Origin: Nocardiopsis sp. MG754419
GTDB taxonomy: Bacteria > Actinomycetota > Actinomycetes > Streptosporangiales > Streptosporangiaceae
DNA: 64,000 nt
NCBI RefSeq assembly: GCF_018207095.1
Contig: NZ_QOCZ01000002.1
Coordinates: forward strand, 99,076 to 163,075
Reading direction: 5' to 3'
The first letter of the stretch is position 1; each line of letters opens with the position of its first letter. The position numbers and the translations under genes are program-made. Positions 55,492 to 63,417 of the stretch are shown one piece after another. The notes beneath the pieces are model-generated. The model saw nothing but the letters and a program-made list of their open reading frames with translations. It did no database searches and had not been told where the DNA came from.

Positions 55492-55498
55492 CACAGTC

Positions 55499-58219
55499 GT
55501 GCAGTCCTACCCGAACCACTGGGAAGCCGACGTCGTCCTCACCGACGGAGGCACCGCGCATCTGCGCCCCATCACCCCTGACGACGCCGACCTCCTGCGC
55601 GAGTTCCACGCACGGCTCTCACCGGAGACGATCTACTACCGGTTCTTCGCGCCCTACCCCAAGCTGTCCGACCGTGACGTGAAACGCTTCACCACGGTCG
55701 ACTACGAGGACCGTGTGGCCCTGGTCGCCACCATCTCCGACTCGCTCGTCGCGGTGGTGCGGTACGACAAGGTCGCCCCGGAGGAGGCCGAGGTCGCCTT
55801 CGTCGTCGAGGACGCCCACCAGGGGCGCGGTCTGGCCTCGGTGCTCTTGGAGCACATCGGCGCGGCCGCCCGCGAGCGCGGCGTGCGTCGCTTCATCGCC
55901 GACGTGCTGCCGGAGAACCGGCGCATGATCAACGTCTTCCGTGAGGCCGGGTACACCGCGCAGCAGACCTTCGACGAAGGGGTCATCCGGCTCACCCTGG
56001 ACCTGCAGCCCACCGACGGGTCCCAGGAGGTCATGCGCGCCCGCGAGCAGCGCGCCGAGTCGCGTTCCATCGCACGCCTGCTCTTTCCCGAGTCCGTCGC
56101 GGTCATCGGTGCCAGCCGCACCGCGCACACCATCGGTCAGACCGCCCTGCGCAACCTCCTCGGCGGTGAGTTCCAGGGGCCCGTCTACCCGGTCCACCCC
56201 GAGGCCAAGGCCGTAGTGGGCGTTCGCGCCTACCCGTCGGTCCTGGACATCCCCGACCAGGTCGACCTGGCCGTGGTGGCGGTCCGCGCCGACATGGTCG
56301 TGGACGTGGTCGAACAGTGCGCCGAGAAGGGTGTGCACGGCCTGGTCGTGGTCAGCTCCGGGTTCGGTGAGACCGGGCCCGAGGGCCGGGTCCGCCAGGA
56401 CGAACTGGTGCGCACCGCCCGCGCCGCCGGCATGCGTGTGGTCGGACCCAACTGCCTGGGCATCGCCAACACCGACGCGTCGATCTCGCTCAACGCCACC
56501 CTCTCCCCGGACCTGCCCCCGGCGGGCCCCATCGGGTTCTTCTCCCAGTCCGGTGCGCTGGGCCGCGCCATCCTCCAACGGGTCGCCGAGCGGGGCATGG
56601 GACTGTCCACGTTCGTCTCGGCCGGCAACCGCGCCGACGTGTCCGGCAACGACCTCATGCAGTACTGGCAGGAGGACCCCGCGACCCAGGTCGTCCTCCA
56701 GTACCTGGAGTCCCTGGGCAACCCGCGCAAGTTCACCCGACTGGCGCGGCGCCTGGCCAAGCAGAAGCCGGTCGTGGCGGTGCGCAGCGGCGGTTCGGCG
56801 CACACCACCCCCACCGGTCACGCCGCCGGTGGGCTGGCCCTGCCCGACTACGCCGTCACCTCCCTGTTCCAACAGGCCGGCGTGGTGCGCGTGGACGACA
56901 TCACCCAGATGTTCGACGCCGCCCAGGTGTTCGCCTACCAACCGTTGCCCGGGGGGCCGCGCGTGGGCATCATCGGCAACTCCGACTCCCTGGAGCTGCT
57001 GGTCAAGGACGCCGCTGTCCGACAGGGGCTCAAGCCGCACGACCCCGTGAACCTCGGGCCGCAGGCCACCGCCGAGGACTTCGACAACGCGCTCCAGGCC
57101 GCCTTGGCCGCCGACGACGTCCACTCGGTCGTGGTGGTGTTCGTCCCGGCCCTGCACCCGATCGGCGACGACGTGGCCCGCGCGCTGCGAGCCCGTTCCC
57201 TGGAGTCGGGCAAGCCGATCGTCACCACCTACCTGGCCCGCCAGGGCATCCCCGAGGAACTGCGCCACGTCGGCGACCTGGGGCAGACCCTGCACGGTTC
57301 GGTGCCGTCCTACCCCGCCCCCGAGGACGCCGTGCGCGCCCTGGCGCACGCCACCCGCTACGCCCAGTGGCGCGACCGCAAGCCCGGTCGGCACCCCGAA
57401 CTGCCCGACATCGATGGGGCCCGCGCCCGCGCGGTCATCGCCCGGGCCCTGGCCAAGGCCGACGCCGAGAAGGGCGACATCGCCTGGTTCGGCGGTGATC
57501 GCCGCTACGACGAGGAGACGGCGATCTCCAGCGAGGACGCCCGCGACCTGCTGTCCTGCTACGGCATCGCCGCCTACCCCGACATCCGGGTGCACTCGGC
57601 GGAGGAGGCCGTGGTCGCGGCCGGAGAGCTGGGCTACCCCGCGGTCGTCAAGGCCGACGCCCCCGATCTGCGGGTCCGGGCCGGCGGCACGTTCGTCCGC
57701 GCCGACCTGCGCGCCCCCGAGGACGTGCGCAGCGCCTACCTGTCCCTGTACGACCGCTTCGGCGACGACGCCGAACTGGTCGTGCAGCGCATGGCGGCGC
57801 CCGGTGTGCCCACCGTGGTGCGGGCCGGGGACAACCAGTCCTTCGGCTCCGTGGTCTCGTTCGGTCTCGCGGACGTCACCGCCGAACTCCTCGACGACCG
57901 TTCCTTCCGGCTCGCGCCGTTGACCGACATGGACGCCGCCGACCTCATCCACGCGGTCCGGGCCGCCCCGCTGCTGTTCGGTCTGCCCGCGGGGGCGACC
58001 TCGCTGGCCGAACAGCCCAACGTGGAGGCCCTGGAGGAACTTCTCATCCGGGTCTCGCGCCTGGTGGAGGCGTTCCCCGAGATCGGCTACGTGGACCTGG
58101 ACCCGGTACTGGTCAACGCCACCGGCGCCCACGTTCTGGGGGCCCGCATGTGGCTGCGCGAGGCGCCCGAGGTGCGCCCCGACTCCGGGCCCCGCAGGTT
58201 GCGCGGGGTGACGTTCTGA
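55499..58219 (+). CDS. Pat-like fusion: GNAT acetyltransferase plus NDP-forming acyl-CoA synthetase
   Basis: 906 residues from GTG 55499. The N-terminal GNAT domain (about residues 15-175) has EDAHQGRGLASVLLEHIG for acetyl-CoA. The central acyl-CoA synthetase part (about 185-640) has a CoA-binding Rossmann fold (ESVAVIGASRTAHTIGQ) and the ligase segment SQSGALGRAIL. The C-terminal ATP-grasp domain (about 690-890) includes GYPAVVKADAP. Such enzymes acetylate lysines of acyl-CoA synthetases or act as acetate-CoA ligases. The GNAT domain is N-terminal, as in many actinobacteria. TAGTCT 7 nt before GTG indicates a leaderless mRNA. Which half is catalytic cannot be told. Confidence 0.9.
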   Translation: MQSYPNHWEADVVLTDGGTAHLRPITPDDADLLREFHARLSPETIYYRFFAPYPKLSDRDVKRFTTVDYEDRVALVATISDSLVAVVRYDKVAPEEAEVAFVVEDAHQGRGLASVLLEHIGAAARERGVRRFIADVLPENRRMINVFREAGYTAQQTFDEGVIRLTLDLQPTDGSQEVMRAREQRAESRSIARLLFPESVAVIGASRTAHTIGQTALRNLLGGEFQGPVYPVHPEAKAVVGVRAYPSVLDIPDQVDLAVVAVRADMVVDVVEQCAEKGVHGLVVVSSGFGETGPEGRVRQDELVRTARAAGMRVVGPNCLGIANTDASISLNATLSPDLPPAGPIGFFSQSGALGRAILQRVAERGMGLSTFVSAGNRADVSGNDLMQYWQEDPATQVVLQYLESLGNPRKFTRLARRLAKQKPVVAVRSGGSAHTTPTGHAAGGLALPDYAVTSLFQQAGVVRVDDITQMFDAAQVFAYQPLPGGPRVGIIGNSDSLELLVKDAAVRQGLKPHDPVNLGPQATAEDFDNALQAALAADDVHSVVVVFVPALHPIGDDVARALRARSLESGKPIVTTYLARQGIPEELRHVGDLGQTLHGSVPSYPAPEDAVRALAHATRYAQWRDRKPGRHPELPDIDGARARAVIARALAKADAEKGDIAWFGGDRRYDEETAISSEDARDLLSCYGIAAYPDIRVHSAEEAVVAAGELGYPAVVKADAPDLRVRAGGTFVRADLRAPEDVRSAYLSLYDRFGDDAELVVQRMAAPGVPTVVRAGDNQSFGSVVSFGLADVTAELLDDRSFRLAPLTDMDAADLIHAVRAAPLLFGLPAGATSLAEQPNVEALEELLIRVSRLVEAFPEIGYVDLDPVLVNATGAHVLGARMWLREAPEVRPDSGPRRLRGVTF

Positions 58220-58287
58220 TCCGGCCGTGGGCCTCGCTCTTCGCCGGACGGTCGCGAAGTGTCATCGGAAGGGGGCAGGATAGGGGT

Positions 58288-58884
58288 ATGAGGAAAACAC
58301 GTGCCGTGCCCACAGACTGGCGTCTGGAGATCGAGCGGAGCGGGTACTACCCCGCGCTGGTCATCGACGCCGTCGCCGACGTCCTGGGCGACGAGGACGC
58401 TCAGGCGTTCATCGTGCACCACGAGGCGACCTTCGACCCCGCCATGGAGATGCGGCGGCACATCACCGTGATGCTGCTGACCGCGACCCGCCTGGTGGTC
58501 TGCCACACCGACGAGCACCCACCGACCGAGCCCGGCGGCGCCTCGCACGCCTCCACCACGACCGACAGCATCCAGTTGGGCAACGTCCAGTCGGTGGCCC
58601 TGACCCGGGTGGTGCCCAACCCGGCCCAGTACACGTCGGGCAGCATGCCCAGCGAGCTGGTCCTCAGCGTCAACCTGTCGGTGAACTGGGGCGCGGTCGC
58701 CCACATCGACCTCGAACCGGCCTCCTGCGCGGACGAGAGCTGCGAACTCGACCACGGCTACACCGGCGCCATCACCGCCGAGCCGCTCACCCTCAGGGTC
58801 AGCGAGGCGGCCGACGGTGCGGAGGCCGTGCAGTCGATGCTGCACTTCTCCGACGCGCTGTCCCGGGCGGCCCGGGGCCGCTGA
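58288..58884 (+). CDS. DUF5998-family protein
   Basis: 198 residues from ATG 58288, preceded by GAAGGGGG. It begins TDWRLEIERSGYYPALVIDAV, and VHHEATFD...RRHITVMLLTATRLVVCHTDEH is the conserved core, a pleckstrin-like beta pattern. ALVVPNPAQYTSG-type and NWGAVAHIDLEPA segments follow. Three Cys residues lie near ASCADESCELDHG. The family is restricted to actinobacteria and is often next to the GNAT/acyl-CoA-synthetase fusion as here. Function unknown; cytoplasmic. A strong hairpin follows. Confidence 0.88.
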   Translation: MRKTRAVPTDWRLEIERSGYYPALVIDAVADVLGDEDAQAFIVHHEATFDPAMEMRRHITVMLLTATRLVVCHTDEHPPTEPGGASHASTTTDSIQLGNVQSVALTRVVPNPAQYTSGSMPSELVLSVNLSVNWGAVAHIDLEPASCADESCELDHGYTGAITAEPLTLRVSEAADGAEAVQSMLHFSDALSRAARGR

Positions 58885-58892
58885 GCCACGTC

Positions 58893-58930
58893 GGCGAGGG
58901 GCGGGGACCGTCGTGTCCCCGCCCCTCGCC
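58893..58930 (+). terminator. Hairpin terminator after DUF5998 gene
   Basis: A 16-bp perfect stem (58893-58908 with 58915-58930) with a 6-nt loop, 9 nt after the stop, followed by GTCTTC. Confidence 0.8.
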
Positions 58931-59194
58931 GTCTTCGGTGGGCGTGCGGTACGGCCGTGTGACGCGTGAGGTGCGGGCGTGTTCCGGTCAACGTGGGCGC
59001 CTCCGTGCGTCACGTGGACTTCATCGACGGAGTGTCCTGGAGCGTGGTGCCGCAATGATGCGGCCGTCTAGTGTGGTGATCGGATTTTGTGCCTACCGCC
59101 ACAAGACAGACGCCGGCGGCCACGAGCCGCACGCGTGTTCCGCGCCGTGCCCCCAGGTCCACGCGCGCGTTCAACGGAGAAAGGTCAGTCTGCG

Positions 59195-60013
59195 ATGACG
59201 CAGCACCCGCCGTCCGCGACCCCCGACACCCCGCTCGTGCGGTGGAGCGTCGATCGGGCCATCGCCACGATCACCCTCGACTCCCCGCGTAACCGCAACG
59301 CCCTCTCCGCCCGGTTGCGCACCGAGCTCTCCCGGGCCCTCACCGACGTCATGACCGACGACGAGGTACGCGGTGTCGTGCTCACCGGAAGCGGACCGGT
59401 CTTCTGCGCCGGCGCGGACCTCAAGGAGGTCGGTGCGGCCCTGGCCGGAGAACCGGTCGAACCCGCGCCCGAACTTCCCGAGATCTTCGAACAGATCATG
59501 GGCGGGCCCAAACCGGTGATCGCCGTGCTCAACGGGGCCGCCCGCGCCGGCGGTATCGGTCTGGTCGCCGCCGCGGACATCGCCCTGGCCCCCAAGAGCG
59601 CCACCTTCGCCTTCACCGAGGTGCGGATCGGCGTCGTCCCGGCGATCATCTCCATCCCGGTCTCCGCCCGCATGCACTCGCGTCAGCTGAGCCGCTACTT
59701 CCTCACCGGCGAGCTGTTCGACGCCTCCGCCGCCGCCAAGGCCGGACTCGTCACCCAGGCCGTGTCCGACCGGGACATGGAACACGCCGTCGAAGCGATT
59801 CTTCAGGGACTGCGCGGATCCGCCCCGCGCGCCCTGTCCCGCACCAAGCAGCTCATCGGCGACCTGGAGGGCGGGGCCCAGGCCGCTCCCGACCGGCGCA
59901 TCGAGGCGTTCACGCGCATGGGCGCACTGTCCGCCGAGTTCTTCGCCGGAGAGGACGCCGCCGAGGGGCGCACGGCCTTCTTCGACAAACGCCCGCCACA
60001 CTGGGCCCGGTGA
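59195..60013 (+). CDS. Enoyl-CoA hydratase/isomerase family protein
   Basis: 272-residue crotonase-fold protein. The CoA-binding/oxyanion region is GPVFCAGADLKE, and a second oxyanion Gly lies in NGAARAGGIGLVAAADIAL. At the first catalytic Glu position of classic hydratases (GGGCEL) this protein has Gly (GGIGL), while the second Glu region, FTEVRIGVVPAI, is kept. It may therefore act as another crotonase type rather than a standard beta-oxidation hydratase. ATG 59195 has GAGAAAGG about 10 nt upstream; TAGTGT (59069-59074) could be its -10. It precedes an MBL-fold hydrolase gene by 77 nt. Confidence 0.85.
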   Translation: MTQHPPSATPDTPLVRWSVDRAIATITLDSPRNRNALSARLRTELSRALTDVMTDDEVRGVVLTGSGPVFCAGADLKEVGAALAGEPVEPAPELPEIFEQIMGGPKPVIAVLNGAARAGGIGLVAAADIALAPKSATFAFTEVRIGVVPAIISIPVSARMHSRQLSRYFLTGELFDASAAAKAGLVTQAVSDRDMEHAVEAILQGLRGSAPRALSRTKQLIGDLEGGAQAAPDRRIEAFTRMGALSAEFFAGEDAAEGRTAFFDKRPPHWAR

Positions 60014-60078
60014 ACCGGAGGTCGCACACCCGACGACCCGGGTGTGCGACCTCGGTTCGCACGCTCTCCACGACAGGC

Positions 60079-60084
60079 CACAAT
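60079..60084 (+). promoter_or_regulatory. -10 element for leaderless MBL gene
   Basis: CACAAT, 6 nt before GTG 60091; a less canonical hexamer than the others. Confidence 0.35.
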
Positions 60085-60090
60085 GGTCGG

Positions 60091-60744
60091 GTGAGCTACT
60101 CCGGAGATACCAGGGTCGGCGGCCCCGCCGACCTGCGCCAACTACCGCACCTGACGATCACCAAGCTGGCCGTCGGCCCGATGGACAACAACGCCTACCT
60201 CCTGCGCTGCCGCGCGACGGGAGAGGCCGTCCTCATCGACGCCGCGGCCGACCCCGAACGCATCCTGGAGATGATCGGCGAGGAGGGCCTGGCCCGCGTG
60301 GTCACCACCCACCGCCACCAGGACCACTGGCAGGCACTGGCCGAGGTCGTCGGCCAGACCGGTGCCCGCACGGTCGCCCACCCGGACGACGCCGACGAAC
60401 TTCCGGTGTCGGTGGACGAACCCGCGCACCACGGCGGCACCATCCCCGTCGGGGACTGCGTGCTCACCGTCATCCACCTGCGCGGTCACACGCCCGGGTC
60501 GATCGCCCTGCGCTACGACGACCCCGAAGGCCACACCCACCTGTTCACCGGGGACAGCCTCTTCCCCGGCGGGGTGGGCAAGACCTGGTCCGACGAGGAC
60601 TTCCGTACCTTGTTCGGTGACGTCTCCGAGCGTGTCTTCGGCGCCCTGGCCGACGACACCTGGGTCTACCCCGGGCACGGCGGCGACACCACACTGGGCG
60701 CCGAGCGCCCCCACCTGTCCGAGTGGAGCGAGCGCGGCTGGTGA
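60091..60744 (+). CDS. Metallo-beta-lactamase-fold hydrolase (glyoxalase II-like)
   Basis: 217 residues from GTG 60091. The binuclear metal site motif is THRHQDHW (HxHxDH). Further ligands lie in LRGHTPGSIAL (His), FTGDSLFPGGVGKTW (Asp) and VYPGHGGDTTLG (His). The order and the GDSLFPGGVGKT loop match the hydroxyacylglutathione hydrolase-like branch used in actinobacteria, probably for a mycothiol or other thioester substrate. Leaderless translation is likely, since CACAAT precedes GTG by 6 nt. Its stop lies one base from the stop of the convergent CHAT protease gene. Confidence 0.9.
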   Translation: MSYSGDTRVGGPADLRQLPHLTITKLAVGPMDNNAYLLRCRATGEAVLIDAAADPERILEMIGEEGLARVVTTHRHQDHWQALAEVVGQTGARTVAHPDDADELPVSVDEPAHHGGTIPVGDCVLTVIHLRGHTPGSIALRYDDPEGHTHLFTGDSLFPGGVGKTWSDEDFRTLFGDVSERVFGALADDTWVYPGHGGDTTLGAERPHLSEWSERGW

Positions 60745-60745
60745 G

Positions 60746-62833
60746 TCAGCCGACGTAGCAGCAGAAACCCACGTGTCCGAGGTGGTCGGCGACCGCCTCG
60801 GACACGTCGGCGCCGCGGACGAGCGCCCGATGGAAGACGAGCATGGCCGCGCCGGTGCGCTCGTCCGAGACGGGCAGCGGGCTGGCCACCACGGTGTGCG
60901 CGCCGAGAGCCAGCAGGGTGCCCGCGAAACCGCCCGGTGCGCGCGTGAGGAAGCCCCGGCCGCCCCAACACGTGGCCAGGGTGACCAGCGCCGACAGCGG
61001 TGGTGACCGGACCAGGTCGTGGGCGAACAGGGGCCCGTCGGCGAACTCCACCCGGGACCGCAGGGCCGACCGCGCGTCGGTGCGCCCGTGTCCCGCGAGG
61101 TGGACCAGGTCCGCACCGGCGAGCGCCGCCAGGACCTGGTCCCGCCGGGCCCCTTCCAACACCCGCGCCCCCGGGTAGGTGCCCGCCAACGCCCGCACCT
61201 CCGCACCCGCCCCGGCCGGTTCGGTGGCCGCGGCCAGCAGGACCCGCGGACCCCGGCGGGGGCGATGCCGGATCCAGGCCCGCGCGCCGGCGACGACCGT
61301 GACCGGACGCCCGCGCAGCCCCGCCAACAGTCCCCAAGGCGGGTCGTCCAGGTAGGGGGCGCCGGTGACCACCAGGGGGCGCTCGCCGGTCAACGGCAGT
61401 ATCGGTGCCACCAAGGCCTCGGCGAGGGGGTCCAGAGCCCGCCGCGCGTCGCCGAGCGGTGTCGCCGCGCACGCGTGTCGTGCCCCCGCCAGCAGGCGGC
61501 GCAGCCTCAGGAGCGGGCCCAACGGCGCCGCGTGGACCCGGCCGGCCACCGCAACGAGAGCGACGGCCTGGTCCGAGGCCCGGGAGAAGTGCACGAACGC
61601 CCGATCGCCCAGGGTGTCGAACAGCCGGTCCAGCACCGGTCCGTGTCGCGGCCGTGGGCGGGCCACCATCAGGTCCGTCTCCGGGGGCGTGCCCGTCACG
61701 GCCGGCAGGGTGTGCCGTGTGATCTCCGGACGCGTCGGCTCCGCCCATTCCAGCGCCGCAGCCGGGTCACCGACCGCCAGCGCCCCCTCCAGCCCCGCCT
61801 GGAGTACGTGGGGGTCACCGCACCCCGATCCCAGCCACGCGCCCGGAAGGGGTGCGCCGCCCGAGGGGCGTGGTCCGGCGGTCACCGAGGCGGACCCGAT
61901 CGGCCCGAAAGGCGCGTGCACGGGGACGGCGCCCCGGACGAACGGGTTGCCCGCGGGTGACCGCGGGCCGGACGCTCCCGTGCCGGCGGTGGGTGCCTCG
62001 TCCACGGTGTCGGGCACCGGGGCCGCGTCGACCCCGGCCGGCAGGTGCGCGGCGAGGGTGGCCAGGGCGCGCGCGGCGTCGGGGGTCGTGTGCGGCGCGG
62101 TGGTGGAGGGCGAGCGCAGCTCCAAGGCCTGCCGCGCGCGTTCGAGGGGGCGGCTCCGGTGGGTGCGTGCGGCCAGCCTCTCCAGCCGTCCGGCCAGGCC
62201 GTGCCAGGGCGACCCCGGACCGATGTGCCGCCGGACGCGTCGGGACAGCAGGAGCGCGGCCCGGTGGTCGCCCTCCAACAGGCGGAGTTTGGCCTCCAGC
62301 AGAGTGCGGACGTGGTCGCTCGGTCCTTCCCGCCAGGGCGCCTCCGCCAGGGTGCGGCCGGCCTCCTCCACCTGCCCCTCGGCGAGCAGGGCCTCCGCCA
62401 GGTCCACGCGCAGCGCCTCCTGGCGGTCCGTGGGGACCAGCGGCATGAGCGCGAGGAAGGTCCCGATCGCGCGGGGCGCGTCGCCCCGGTACAGGTCCAG
62501 GCACCCCTGGTTCTGCCGGGCGACCGTGCCGAGGAGCGGCAGGCCCCGGTCCTCGGCCAGGGCGCGGGCCTCCTGCAGGTGGTCCCGTGCCGGACCGAAG
62601 CGTCCGCACAGGGCCTGGGCCAGCCCCAGGTCGGTGAGCACCCCCGGCACCACCGGTGCGAGGTCGGCGGCGGGGTGCCCGCGCAACAGGCCCCGAGTCT
62701 CCTCCAACAGGGCCACGGTGTCCTCGAAACGCCCGTCCCGGGCCAGCCTCACCCCGTCGGCGACTCTGGCCAACAGGGGCCGCGCGGCGCGCAGGATCGC
62801 GGCGGAATCGGGCGTCGCGCTGGGGGACAACAC
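60746..62833 (-). CDS. TPR-CHAT caspase-like protease
   Basis: About 695 residues from GTG 62833, which has GAAAGG 9 nt upstream; TTG 62914 would add 27 residues. The N-terminal 230 residues form a TPR-like helical solenoid (GRFEDTVALLEETRGLL, GRFGPARDHLQEARALAE, GDAPRAIGTFLALMPLV). A Pro/Ala-rich linker follows. The C-terminal CHAT domain has the caspase-type dyad: H582 in LVHLAGHGRTD and C622 in LATCWGG. CHAT proteases cut specific partner proteins after a signal sensed by the repeats. It lies 185 nt downstream of a small gene overlapping a sigma factor gene, so that protein or the sigma factor may be its substrate. Confidence 0.88.
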   Translation of the reverse strand: MLSPSATPDSAAILRAARPLLARVADGVRLARDGRFEDTVALLEETRGLLRGHPAADLAPVVPGVLTDLGLAQALCGRFGPARDHLQEARALAEDRGLPLLGTVARQNQGCLDLYRGDAPRAIGTFLALMPLVPTDRQEALRVDLAEALLAEGQVEEAGRTLAEAPWREGPSDHVRTLLEAKLRLLEGDHRAALLLSRRVRRHIGPGSPWHGLAGRLERLAARTHRSRPLERARQALELRSPSTTAPHTTPDAARALATLAAHLPAGVDAAPVPDTVDEAPTAGTGASGPRSPAGNPFVRGAVPVHAPFGPIGSASVTAGPRPSGGAPLPGAWLGSGCGDPHVLQAGLEGALAVGDPAAALEWAEPTRPEITRHTLPAVTGTPPETDLMVARPRPRHGPVLDRLFDTLGDRAFVHFSRASDQAVALVAVAGRVHAAPLGPLLRLRRLLAGARHACAATPLGDARRALDPLAEALVAPILPLTGERPLVVTGAPYLDDPPWGLLAGLRGRPVTVVAGARAWIRHRPRRGPRVLLAAATEPAGAGAEVRALAGTYPGARVLEGARRDQVLAALAGADLVHLAGHGRTDARSALRSRVEFADGPLFAHDLVRSPPLSALVTLATCWGGRGFLTRAPGGFAGTLLALGAHTVVASPLPVSDERTGAAMLVFHRALVRGADVSEAVADHLGHVGFCCYVG

Positions 62834-63018
62834 GTCCGGCTGCCTTTCGCCAGTGGGGCCGGTCGTCTCCAGTGATAGCAGCGCGTCGGTCGGTCCGGGA
62901 GCGTCCTCGGACAACCTGGGGACGAACGAAGCGGGACCGAAACGGCGCTATCCCGACAAACGGTGGGCGTGCGCGCGGGGTCCGCGTGGGACCGCCCCGG
63001 TTTTCGGGTCGGTCCTAT

Positions 63019-63417
63019 TCAGATCGTGAACCAGTCGGTGACCGCGGTGGGGTGGCCCGAACGCACCACGGTCAGCGACAGGGGGCCCCGGGGCAGGTCC
63101 TCGGCGTGGAAGGCGCCGTCACCGCCCACGAACACGCGCAGCCGCTCCTCGGGGCGGTGCAGGAACACCTCCACGTGGTCGAACTCGCCTCTCACCAGAC
63201 CGGCGAGCGAGCTCCCGTCCTCCCGGGCGCACAGGTGCAGGTCGATCACCAGGTCGTCGAGGTGGAGGCACAGCGTCGTCGTGGCGCCGTCGCCGCCGTC
63301 ACGCGAGGCCGCGGCGGGCGGGGCTGTGTCGAGCACGGTCCGCACCGGGCGCGCGCGGTCGAGGGAACGGTCGAAGGCGGCCAGCGCCGCCCTCCTGCCG
63401 GGTTCTGTGTCCTTCAC
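63019..63417 (-). CDS. Small protein coupled to the sigma factor gene; helical N-terminus and beta C-terminus
   Basis: 132 residues from GTG 63417, overlapping the sigma-factor stop as GTGA, so the two are co-translated. The first 30 residues are an Arg-rich helix (RRAALAAFDRSLDRARPVR). After a flexible linker, about 80 residues look like a beta-sandwich (TTTLCLHLDDLVIDLHLC, VEVFLHRPEERLRVFVGG). There is no membrane segment, so it is not a classic membrane anti-sigma factor. Its location between sigma factor and CHAT protease suggests an inhibitor, adaptor or substrate. I do not recognise a named family. Confidence 0.78.
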   Translation of the reverse strand: MKDTEPGRRAALAAFDRSLDRARPVRTVLDTAPPAAASRDGGDGATTTLCLHLDDLVIDLHLCAREDGSSLAGLVRGEFDHVEVFLHRPEERLRVFVGGDGAFHAEDLPRGPLSLTVVRSGHPTAVTDWFTI

